Shown piece after piece: positions 30,759 to 39,699 of a DNA stretch of 64,000 nucleotides (positions within the stretch are counted from its first letter, which is position 1; each line of letters opens with the position of its first letter). The position numbers and the translations under genes were made by a program. This DNA is from an uncultured Lachnospiraceae bacterium (GTDB lineage Bacteria; Bacillota; Clostridia; Lachnospirales; Lachnospiraceae). The notes beneath the pieces were generated by a model. It made no database searches, was not told the origin of the DNA, and worked only from the letters and a program-made list of their open reading frames with translations. The stretch is from contig CANQDS010000001.1 in the NCBI GenBank assembly GCA_947593655.1, forward strand, positions 67,081 through 131,080, written 5' to 3'.

Positions 30759-32081
30759 ATGCATATACCGCACATCGAACATGCTTATGAAAACATCAAA
30801 AAAACCTGTGACCGTAAACTCAGCCAGATATATCCGGTTCAAATACCGGAGCCGGTAAACGCACGATACCAGATCGAACTGGAATACCTAAAAACGTCTG
30901 ATTATCTGGATGACTTTGAGATCTTCCGATGCCTGAATCTGGAAGCCTCCAAATGCTCTCAGGCACTGTCAATGAGAGGAACGATTACAAGCTCATATAT
31001 TATCTATCTTCTTGGTAATTCATTGCTTAATCCGCTTCCTGTTCATTATTACTGTCCAAAATGCGGACACTATGAAAACGTTGATACGAAATTGTTCTGT
31101 ATCGATCTTCCGGAAGAAAAATGTCCAAAATGTCAAACAGCTTTAATTGCAGACGGATTTCATCTGCCGATAGAAAGCGTCTGGGGGCTGGACGGAAAAA
31201 AAGCCTTATCTTTTGATTATGATATATCCGAAGAATTTATTCCGTTCGCTAAAAGAGTGCTGCAGACCTTATATCCTCAATATGCCATCGCCCCGCTCGG
31301 AATTTGCCGCAGACCGGCGGAAGGAAAAGCGGTTGAAATGAAACATTCCGGCTTTCTGATCCTTCCGGAAGGACGAAATATCGAAGACTATCCGGAAATG
31401 ACCGGTTTTCTGGAAGACGGTGAATTATGTCTGTCCGGAAATATTCTGGAAATCGAGAATCATTATATGCACAGGGTTTTATTATTACCAAACAAATTCA
31501 TAGAGCAGATGATCGCAATGCAGCGAAAAACCGGCATTTATGCAAATGAAATATCACTTTCGGAACTCCGCGCACTTAACTGGAATGATATAAATAATTC
31601 ATCTGCTTTGACAGAGGCAGAATCCTATTTCTTCCGCAAAATAAAACCAAAAACTTATTTTGATATGGTATGTTTAAATGCAGCCAGCCATAATTCATAC
31701 AGCAATCAGAATTATTCCACCCGCGATGGCCGCTTCTATTCCCTGCCGGCACTCTTTGAAAAACCGGAATTTCAAAAATATCCCTGCTATACACGGGAAG
31801 ATTTCTTTGATGAACTTTTGAAAATGGGAACCAAGCTGGAAAAAGCATATGAAATAGCAGAATTTATCGGAAAAGGCAAACAGAACTCCACTATGCAAAA
31901 GCTGATTGACCGATTTGCTTCATTTGATATTCCGAAAGATTTGAAATCCGTTGCAAAAGAATATCTATACCTGTTTCCACGCTCACATTCTGCAGAACAT
32001 ATGCTGTTATACGCAAAACTTGCTTTCTATGCAAAGAAAGACAGTCGTGCTTTTAGCAAAATCGTATTCATCAATCGTTGA
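30759..32081 (+). CDS. PolC-type DNA polymerase III alpha-derived protein, truncated and catalytically degenerate
   Basis: NPLPVHYYCPKCGHYE...CIDLPEEKCPKCQTALIADGFHLPIESVWGLDG matches PolC NPLPPHYxCPxC...GFDLPDKxCPRCGTxxxKDGHDIPFETFLGFKGDK; C-term VAKEYLYLFPRSHSAEHMLLYAKLAFYAK matches PolC [26 protein letters not shown]; AAAGGAGG RBS before ATG 30759. Confidence 0.8.
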   Translation: MHIPHIEHAYENIKKTCDRKLSQIYPVQIPEPVNARYQIELEYLKTSDYLDDFEIFRCLNLEASKCSQALSMRGTITSSYIIYLLGNSLLNPLPVHYYCPKCGHYENVDTKLFCIDLPEEKCPKCQTALIADGFHLPIESVWGLDGKKALSFDYDISEEFIPFAKRVLQTLYPQYAIAPLGICRRPAEGKAVEMKHSGFLILPEGRNIEDYPEMTGFLEDGELCLSGNILEIENHYMHRVLLLPNKFIEQMIAMQRKTGIYANEISLSELRALNWNDINNSSALTEAESYFFRKIKPKTYFDMVCLNAASHNSYSNQNYSTRDGRFYSLPALFEKPEFQKYPCYTREDFFDELLKMGTKLEKAYEIAEFIGKGKQNSTMQKLIDRFASFDIPKDLKSVAKEYLYLFPRSHSAEHMLLYAKLAFYAKKDSRAFSKIVFINR

Positions 32082-32089
32082 TTCTTACC

Positions 32090-32133
32090 GCCGGCCAATG
32101 AATAAATGCGTTCAACGGCCGGCATCTTTTATT
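32090..32133 (+). terminator. Intrinsic terminator after PolC-like gene
   Basis: GCCGGCC...GGCCGGC followed by ATCTTTTATT. Confidence 0.6.
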
Positions 32134-32146
32134 GCACTCTTTCCTT

Positions 32147-32332
32147 TCAGCCCAAAAACAATGCTACTAAGAAAATAACGATCCCAAGCGGAGGACATAC
32201 TCCTACTACAACTGCCAATAGCACCCATTTCCACCAATCTGAAGAATTTCCTGATGTTCCATTGTTTGCCATATGATAGTCTATAAAACTATCTGACATG
32301 TCATATTTTCCGTTTCTATTCCAATCGTTCAT
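32147..32332 (-). CDS. Small membrane protein, unknown
   Basis: 61 aa, C-terminal hydrophobic segment WWKWVLLAVVVGVCPPLGIVIFLVALFLG. Confidence 0.5.
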   Translation of the reverse strand: MNDWNRNGKYDMSDSFIDYHMANNGTSGNSSDWWKWVLLAVVVGVCPPLGIVIFLVALFLG

Positions 32333-32357
32333 AAAGCACCTCCCTCTTAAAAAGCCA

Positions 32358-32415
32358 TTAAAATAAGAACCAGGATAAAGATTTTCTATATTCTTTATCC
32401 TGATTCTTATTTTAA
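32358..32415 (-). terminator. Large inverted repeat, likely terminator of ABC operon
   Basis: TTAAAATAAGAACCAGGATAAAG / CTTTATCCTGATTCTTATTTTAA, 23-bp arms with one mismatch. Confidence 0.55.
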
Positions 32416-32578
32416 AGCCTGTACTGTCCCAAAAACAGGACTTGTTTAGCCAATTGCAGTCAAAACTGTCAAATTACTTTCCTCATTGCCCGCGCAAAAA
32501 ACCCCGTTTATTGCCGGAAGATCCGGTACGATATCTCCTCAACGTTAAATGAGCAAAATGAAATAATATTTTCTTCTT

Positions 32579-33193
32579 TTACGTTCCCAATTCAATCACT
32601 CTTCCTCCGCCCTGTTTATATTTTTCATCATGCGTAACTAAGATTACCGTCTTTCCCTTCCGGTTCTGTTCCCATAAAATCGACATGATCCTTTCTCCAT
32701 TTTTTCGGTCGAGGGATCCGGTCGGTTCATCGCAGAGGATCAGATCGCATTTTTTAAACATCAGCCGCGCCAATGCAATTCTCTGCTGCTCGCCTCCGGA
32801 AAGCATATATATTTTTTTATCCTTGGCATCCGCTAATCCCACCTGCTCTAAAGCCTCATCCAAACCGATCCCCGAACGGTTCGCCTTCCGAATGATCTCA
32901 AGATTCTGCTTGACGGTTTTATCCTCGATCAATGCAAAGTTCTGAAACAGAAATCCGGCTTTTTCCGCCAGATATTTCTGCCTGTTCTTTTTTCTTCCCA
33001 CATCGATTCCATCCACCAGAATCTGTCCCGAATCCAGCGGCTCCAAGGAACCGATCATATTCAACAGCGTCGTTTTTCCACATCCGCTCACTCCTGAAAA
33101 AACCACAAACTCTCCCGTATCTATTTTTATATTTAGATCATGGAACAGGACTTTGTTTCCAAAGGCTTTATCCAGATTTTTAATTTCTACCAT
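32579..33193 (-). CDS. ABC transporter ATP-binding protein (bacteriocin export/immunity type, DUF1430-associated)
   Basis: Walker A GVSGCGKTTLLN, LSGGEQQRIALARLM, CDEPTGSLD. Confidence 0.92.
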   Translation of the reverse strand: MVEIKNLDKAFGNKVLFHDLNIKIDTGEFVVFSGVSGCGKTTLLNMIGSLEPLDSGQILVDGIDVGRKKNRQKYLAEKAGFLFQNFALIEDKTVKQNLEIIRKANRSGIGLDEALEQVGLADAKDKKIYMLSGGEQQRIALARLMFKKCDLILCDEPTGSLDRKNGERIMSILWEQNRKGKTVILVTHDEKYKQGGGRVIELGT

Positions 33194-33211
33194 TTCATTT
33201 CTCCTTCATTC

Positions 33212-34730
33212 TTATAAAACGCTTCCCTTTAGTGCTTTTTGTATGCTCGTTTTTTCCAGGATCTTAATATTACGCAGCGTAGCGGTCACGTCCACTGCAC
33301 CAATCGCCGCATAAGCGGTTAATAAATATCCTATGGATTCCATGTGCAGAACCGCTGCAGCGATCATTGCTGCCGCCGCGCTTACCGCCAATATGATCAC
33401 AGTGAGCAAAAACATTTTCCGGTATTTTAGAAAAACGGAATAACCAGACACCGTTTTTACTGCCAGTTCCATAGAGTGAAGCATTCCTTCATATTTGAGC
33501 AGCGTTTTAATAATGATAAATTCCATAACCAGAAGAATGGCAAATGCGGTCAGTCCAAACAGAATCGTCCGCTGGTAATGTTTTAAATAATAATGGTAAT
33601 TATCATACACATTGGTAAGAAATGATGCGTTTTTTTCAATGGGATTGCTGTTTATGTACGCACCCCATTCCGCTTCTGTCATGTTGATCATACACGCCTG
33701 CACAAAATAAATCCCATTGTATAAATTCAGTTCATCCTGCATATCCAAAATAATCAAAGGATTCTGATAAATCCGGCTGATAATCCCATTCTGGTTTCTG
33801 ATACCGATCACAGAACAGGAATCCTGATAGACCAGCGCCTCATATTTTGTATTTTCTCCCAGATACATTTCTGCAAGCATCTCTAAATCCTGCAGTCCTG
33901 CGTCCGCCATTTTTTCCGGCACAAGAAAATAGATTTTGTCCTCAAATTCCGTACTCCGGATATCACTGATATTTTCCTTTAAATAATGAACGGTGTTTTT
34001 ATTATAAAACAGACAGGGTTTTCCGCTGAACATTCCCTCATCCATATAAACATTCAGAAACGCCTGTCCTTCTTAAAAGTATATCGCACAAAATTCTTTT
34101 CAACACAATTGCTTTCAAACTCTCTCCGTAAATAAACCGCACCGCCGTTTCTTTTTTTAACAGCATCGTTTCATACAGCGTCATCAACAGCAGAAACAGG
34201 ATCCCTACGCCCCATATACAGACAGCGTTTCGAGCGGAATGCTGATAAATATACCCTTCTTTGGGGAAATTTCCGTCATAGATATTTATCATTTCACTTT
34301 TAAAGGCTCTTGCATCTTCCATTTTTCCTATAAAATAATAGCTTGAAATCTCATTCACATCCGGTATCTGCGAAAAATCTTTAAATTCCACTTCTATTTG
34401 TCCCAGAAAAATACTTTTATATTTCCCTTTGCGGATGGAAGAGTTCTTCTGTAAGATTTCTTCTGTTTTATCCATTCCATAAATAGAAACGATTTCTGAA
34501 TGAATGGTTTCCAAATTACGGTTGACCGCAAACACAAGACAATGATGAGCTTTTGCCTTTTCTTCTATATCCGTAAGCATCTTCTGTTGAGATACGTCCT
34601 TTGGCAGATACATTGTTGTCACAATATACTCCGTTTCAAAACTGTCAATGTTCCAAACAAACATTTCTCCGATAAAGGTCAGGATGGCTGCAATTAAAAA
34701 AATGCTTGTAAGATACCTTATTTTTCTCAT
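33212..34730 (-). pseudogene. DUF1430-type bacteriocin-associated integral membrane protein, split into two frames
   Basis: N-half ORF 34038..34730 (TM + extracellular region) and C-half ORF 33212..34045 (extracellular region + FtsX-like TMs) overlap in different frames; N-half ends in RRTGVSECLYG*. Confidence 0.7.
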
Positions 34731-34751
34731 TCGGTTTTTTTCTCCTTTTAC

Positions 34752-34832
34752 TCATCGTTTCCTCGAAACAACCTTTATAATTCCCACATTCTTTTTGCTT
34801 TTTCTTACAATTCTTTTTTTAGCATGTCCCAA
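34752..34832 (-). CDS. Putative 26-aa cationic peptide ORF (TTG start)
   Basis: GGAGG-TAAAATCA-TTG; peptide MGHAKKRIVRKSKKNVGIIKVVSRKR*; lies between LytTR regulator and ABC permease. Confidence 0.3.
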   Translation of the reverse strand: MGHAKKRIVRKSKKNVGIIKVVSRKR

Positions 34833-34855
34833 TGATTTTACCTCCGTCCGATATA

Positions 34856-35554
34856 TCACATCGAAGCAAACTTTTTCTTTGCTGCAATATATTGCTTTTT
34901 TGTTTCTACATACTTCCTAACACTGATATATGCCTTTTTATCTGCTGGAAAGTATGCAAACTCCTTATCCAGATGCTCTACGGAATTTAAATTGATCAGA
35001 AAAGATTTATGACATCTGAAAAAACCGTACTCTTCCAGCTTCTTTTCTAAATCATTGATTTTTTCGCTGCATTCATAGCATCTGTCAATTGTGTGTATGA
35101 TACAACCTCTGCCTTTCGTTTCTATATAAAGAATATCCTTCGCCAAAATACGTTTTGTATCATTTCCGTTTGTACCGACCAGCATAAACTGATTCTTTCT
35201 GTTGATCTCCCTTACTCTTTGAAAAGCCTCTTCTAATTCCTCCTGCATTTTTGTTTTATCCACATACCGGAATGCATCCACCAGATATCCTTTTCTTGCA
35301 TAATCCAGATGCGTGGTCAAAATTATAATGATACTTTCTGAATGTTCTTCTTTATATTTAACGATTGTTTCAAAACCATCCATTTCAGGCATATCAATGT
35401 CCATTAATACCATATGATACTCTTTATTTTTTTGGAGAAACTCAACGCCAGAATGAAAAACATCAATTTCATCCGATTGTTTCACATAATCCTGCACTGC
35501 TTCTAACTCCAGATCTCTCCATTTCTGTTCATCGTCAACAATAGCTATTTTCAT
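34856..35554 (-). CDS. LytTR-type response regulator (AgrA/ComE-like)
   Basis: MKIAIVDDEQKWRDLELEAVQDY; C-term LytTR DILYIETKGRGCIIHTIDRCYECSEKINDLEKKLEEYGFFRCHKSFLINL. Confidence 0.93.
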   Translation of the reverse strand: MKIAIVDDEQKWRDLELEAVQDYVKQSDEIDVFHSGVEFLQKNKEYHMVLMDIDMPEMDGFETIVKYKEEHSESIIIILTTHLDYARKGYLVDAFRYVDKTKMQEELEEAFQRVREINRKNQFMLVGTNGNDTKRILAKDILYIETKGRGCIIHTIDRCYECSEKINDLEKKLEEYGFFRCHKSFLINLNSVEHLDKEFAYFPADKKAYISVRKYVETKKQYIAAKKKFASM

Positions 35555-36854
35555 CCCGCATTATCCTCTTTTTCATTTTTTAATGTGATGGAAACAATAA
35601 ATTTATCATCCGCAATTTCAATATCCATGAGGCCCTTGCAATCCCTGATACTGTCTTCCACATTTTTCATTCCCCACCCATGATACTCTTTTTCCCCTTT
35701 CGTCGTTTGTAATCGGTTCTTATCCAATTTATCATTATAATAGTAATTACCTATTTCTACGATAATAACATCTTTCGCATACCGGCATATTACCCATATC
35801 TCTCTTTTCTCAGTCTTATCCGCCGCTTCTATCGCATTATTCAGCAGATTAAAAAAATGGTACATAAATTGTAAGCGCTGATATTACACTTTGAAGGGAA
35901 ATGACCTGTTACCTTCATTTTTATATGTTTTCTTTCCGCGTCGGCATATGATTGGTTCAGCACAGCATCAACGATATCATTTCCTACGCAAATACTGTTT
36001 CCCAGATCATCTACTTTTCCGATGATATCCTGAAAATAGTCTTCAAACTCCTGATTTTTTCCCTCTTTCCTCAAGGTATTTAAAAAATAAAGATGGCTTC
36101 TGATATCATGCCTGAATTTTTTTGTTTCTATTTCCCGCTCTTTCAAATATTCATAATATGCGGCTTGTTTTTCAAGATATTGCTTAATGATCAGTTCCTT
36201 TTCCTTATACATATTTCTTGAAACCAGCAGTAATATTACGGATATCATCTCTATAAATAATCCCAATGTTACCAAAATACAGATAATAATATACGCAAAT
36301 TTATTGCTAAATGCTTCTTCTTCTAAAGTTACGTTTGCCATCAGCGCCAATATATAAAAATTAACAAATAAATTCCCTGTAAAGAAAACCAAATATCTAG
36401 TGCTGATATTTCTGATTCCTTCATCTGTTATTTTATTTAGCAGTCTACTGGCAACGCCGATAACGCCAAGTGAGAATAATGCCCCCAAAACATTTTCCAG
36501 CGAATCGTTGGAGAAATCAACAACCTCCCCTATCGTATCCAGCAACAGCATTGCGATCAACTCAATGAACTCCACAATAATAGATACCCATATGGCGCAT
36601 ATGGCGATCTTTTTATTATTTTCTATATAGCATATTTTGAAAACAATTACCAAACACGCCAGATAGACAAACAGTGCGAAGATCCTATTCCCTGTCTCAT
36701 GAATCATCAGTGAGGCAAAAGCCGAGAGAAACAGAACTTTTACATATCTGTAGTTATCCTCTGTTTTTTCCCTTAATCGCAGATAATTTTTGCATATCAG
36801 CAGTATTCCCGCAATATGTAAAACATCAGCAATAATACTATACAGTATACTCAT
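35551..36854 (-). pseudogene. AgrC-like GHKL sensor histidine kinase, split by -1 frameshift
   Basis: ORFs 35841..36854 (...NISAYNLCTIFLIC*) and 35551..35865 (...FFNLLNNAIEAADKTEK) join as one kinase across a T7 run. Confidence 0.8.
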
Positions 36855-36877
36855 TTTCTCTCCTAAACTATATGGAG

Positions 36878-36973
36878 TTATTTCTTATTCCATTTTTTCC
36901 AAAAAGCATAAACCAACGTTGCAACAGAGCCGCATATAGCTCCTATGACCAACGGTAAAAATATTCCATCCAT
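36878..36973 (-). CDS. 31-aa single-TM peptide, copy 1
   Basis: GGAGG RBS; MDGIFLPLVIGAICGSVATLVYAFWKKWNKK*; paralog at 41009..41104. Confidence 0.65.
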   Translation of the reverse strand: MDGIFLPLVIGAICGSVATLVYAFWKKWNKK

Positions 36974-36993
36974 TATAAAATCCTCCTAGTCTT

Positions 36994-37455
36994 TTAACAG
37001 TTTTTAGAATACAAATATTTTTGACAGACGGAAAACATAAATAAAAATGATACAATACCGCTTCCAACTGCAAGAATCATAATCGCTGATAAATCTTTCT
37101 CATTCTCACTTATGCAGAGCAGCAAAGTTATGAATATGATGATTATCAGTGTGACGGACAATGTCGCAAATATGATATCCTGCGCTTTCAGCTTCTTAAA
37201 ATTTTTTACTCCCTGCAGCATTCCAACCAGATTTAATGCCAGAACGAAAAATATCCATCCATAAAACAACACGCTTAAATCCATGTTTCCAATACTGCTG
37301 ATTAAACAGAATACGCCGCCTAATAATGCCATTCCCAGATAACACATTCTGATAAAACTGATTCCCCTGTTGTTTTTCATCGTCAGGACGATTTTCCTGT
37401 TGAACAATACTGTGAAAAAAACTGCCAGTGACAAAATTGGAATTAAATCTACCAT
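36994..37455 (-). CDS. Hypothetical polytopic membrane protein
   Basis: 153 aa, multiple hydrophobic segments; same orientation as neighbours. Confidence 0.65.
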   Translation of the reverse strand: MVDLIPILSLAVFFTVLFNRKIVLTMKNNRGISFIRMCYLGMALLGGVFCLISSIGNMDLSVLFYGWIFFVLALNLVGMLQGVKNFKKLKAQDIIFATLSVTLIIIIFITLLLCISENEKDLSAIMILAVGSGIVSFLFMFSVCQKYLYSKNC

Positions 37456-37518
37456 CTTTTTTCTCCTTTTTCATAAATTTTTTCTTTATATTCTGATCCG
37501 AGTTTTTATATAAATGAT

Positions 37519-38190
37519 TTATTTTATTAAATTTCCGGTAATTTCTTTTAATCGAACGAAATCTTCTTCAAATACCCTGTCCTTTCCAACCTTAAGCTGC
37601 CCTTTATACAGTTCAATTTCGCAGACGGTTCCTTTCGTTGTAATCTTTTCCTTCACTATGCGTATCTCGGTTATCTGCGAATAATCTACCACGTATCTAT
37701 CAGAAAGAAAAAATGAATCGCAAAATCCAGATGTTACCTCATTATACGGTTCAAAACATGCCAAAAATGATATCAGTACGAGCCATATCCAATAATTATC
37801 ATATATATAATTCTCGCTGATGTAACTCAAGTCATGAACACATATATATACCAAACTTATAACTGCCAGTCCTATATTTACAACTAGGAGCAATTTGATT
37901 ACCTTATGATAATAAGCAGTATAAGCACCCATGCTATACCCATTTTTGAAATACCTATTTTTTATGGTAAACCTAAGTATAAATTCCACCAGTGCTACAA
38001 TATAAAAGAGCGTCATATATATGAATACAGCTATATAGTTGTTTGCCATCTTATGATAGTAAACTGCCAACATTACCAAATTCATTTCGATATTGATAAA
38101 CGCTGGGAACCATCCTTTAGGATATATTCTTTTTGCGTTAATATCTTTATCATTGTATTTGGATCGTTTGAATAATTTATCATTATACAT
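37519..38190 (-). CDS. Membrane protein with C-terminal PH-like/basic domain, paralog 1
   Basis: MYNDKLFKRSKYNDKDINAKRIYPKGWFP...FFLSDRYVVDYSQITEIRIVKEKITTKGTVCEIELYKG; close paralog at 41170..41868. Confidence 0.75.
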   Translation of the reverse strand: MYNDKLFKRSKYNDKDINAKRIYPKGWFPAFINIEMNLVMLAVYYHKMANNYIAVFIYMTLFYIVALVEFILRFTIKNRYFKNGYSMGAYTAYYHKVIKLLLVVNIGLAVISLVYICVHDLSYISENYIYDNYWIWLVLISFLACFEPYNEVTSGFCDSFFLSDRYVVDYSQITEIRIVKEKITTKGTVCEIELYKGQLKVGKDRVFEEDFVRLKEITGNLIK

Positions 38191-38202
38191 ACAGTTACTC
38201 CT

Positions 38203-38403
38203 CTACTCAATAATCAAATCCTTTGGTTTATCTGCTTTTAATTCAATGTATCCACACTCAACACATACAAGACAACTAACCGTACTTTGATGTAAAACTT
38301 CAAATACACCTTTCTTTTTGTTTGTCAGATACACCCCCATTCCAAACACATCCCCACTTATCTTGGCATTTATCATTTTGCCTTTACATTTTATACACTC
38401 CAT
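38203..38403 (-). CDS. Small zinc-ribbon-like protein
   Basis: MECIKCKGKMINAKI...STVSCLVCVECGYIELKADKPKDL. Confidence 0.65.
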   Translation of the reverse strand: MECIKCKGKMINAKISGDVFGMGVYLTNKKKGVFEVLHQSTVSCLVCVECGYIELKADKPKDLIIE

Positions 38404-39586
38404 TTATATTCCTTCTTTCGTTTCCTGTAAACAGTTTTTGCTGAATGATCCGACGTTCCACCTCTCTAACCGGTTCAAACAATCCTAATAAAGTAAACGA
38501 ACTGCTTGGATTCATATTTTTGTTTAACCAATCCGCATCGTCGCAGCCATATAGCAGATGTTTTGTCAACTTGGAGTAGTACTCCTTCGATGGCATACCC
38601 TTCAACAATTTCTCTGACGACCTGTTCATCACTTCCTGTAAAACACGCTTTTCAACCTGTCCGTCCTTTAACAGCCTGTATACCATATGAAAATAGAATA
38701 TATCCCGTTCTTCGCTTTGTGGATATTCTGATAGTATTTTATCCTCCTCAAACATGGATCTGAGAATTCCATTTATTTCATCATCCAACTCAAAAACACC
38801 TAGATACTCCAACTGAATTACCCAGTCGAGCATCCCGAGATTGGTTGAATCTTTCGGTTCAGCATTAGTCTTTTTTGCATATTTAAATATCTCATTCACA
38901 AGCCAGCCACTATCCATTATTTTTTGCTTCCAGTCATTTGCAAACATCAAATACTGTGCAAGTTGAAGGAGCGTCCGCTTATCATTTTCCTTATACAATT
39001 TGTACGCAGGAAAATCACCATATAAATTTTCTGTTTTTAGGAATGATGAAACGAACATGGTAAGTCCAATAAAAATACAAAACACTAAAAATACACTTAT
39101 GTATATATACTTTGCAGATAGTCCCGAAAATAACAACACAGCGTATGCCACCATTGCTGCTATCGCCTCCACAAATGATATGATCGGTGCAAACAGCAAT
39201 GCCCTGCTGTATATTTTTCGAATTTTTTCAAATTGTCCCTCACTGTTTATTGCCGGAAGATCCGGTATTACGATTCCGCCTGCAAGTGTAATTTTGTTTG
39301 GATAAAATAGAAATTTCCATCTTTTATCATCCTTATAAAAGCAAAATAAAAATACGGCTATAAACCTAAGCGGAATTTTATTGATCCAAAAATAAAATGC
39401 ATGAGACAATTCATGAAGCGTAGTGGAAAATAACATGGACAATGCAAACAATCCGATTATTGCTGCATAATTAATTCTAAGTTCAAACAGCTTATCCATC
39501 TCAAACTCAGTCACAAATGTTCCGATTCCGATTCCGAATAAAATGCATATTCCCAAAACGAAAATATACCGGCAAAACTTCTTCAT
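38384..39586 (-). CDS. M50-like site-2-type membrane metalloprotease homolog
   Basis: LHELSHAFYFWINKIPLRFIAVFLFCF HExxH in TM context; AGGIVIPDLPAIN. Confidence 0.7.
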   Translation of the reverse strand: MKKFCRYIFVLGICILFGIGIGTFVTEFEMDKLFELRINYAAIIGLFALSMLFSTTLHELSHAFYFWINKIPLRFIAVFLFCFYKDDKRWKFLFYPNKITLAGGIVIPDLPAINSEGQFEKIRKIYSRALLFAPIISFVEAIAAMVAYAVLLFSGLSAKYIYISVFLVFCIFIGLTMFVSSFLKTENLYGDFPAYKLYKENDKRTLLQLAQYLMFANDWKQKIMDSGWLVNEIFKYAKKTNAEPKDSTNLGMLDWVIQLEYLGVFELDDEINGILRSMFEEDKILSEYPQSEERDIFYFHMVYRLLKDGQVEKRVLQEVMNRSSEKLLKGMPSKEYYSKLTKHLLYGCDDADWLNKNMNPSSSFTLLGLFEPVREVERRIIQQKLFTGNERRNINGVYKM

Positions 39587-39618
39587 GCTATATCTCCTCC
39601 CATTATATTGTCTCCTCG

Positions 39619-39686
39619 TATTATAAATTTTGTCTTTGTACTCTGATTCGAGTTTTTATATAAATCAGTTCAATTTCGCAGACTGT
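39619..39686. pseudogene. Remnant of a third copy of the PH-like membrane-protein gene 3' end and its spacer
   Basis: 46 bp matching 41120-41166 (one mismatch) abutting 22 bp identical to 41262-41283, intervening sequence deleted. Confidence 0.65.
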
Positions 39687-39699
39687 TTATTACTTTGTT

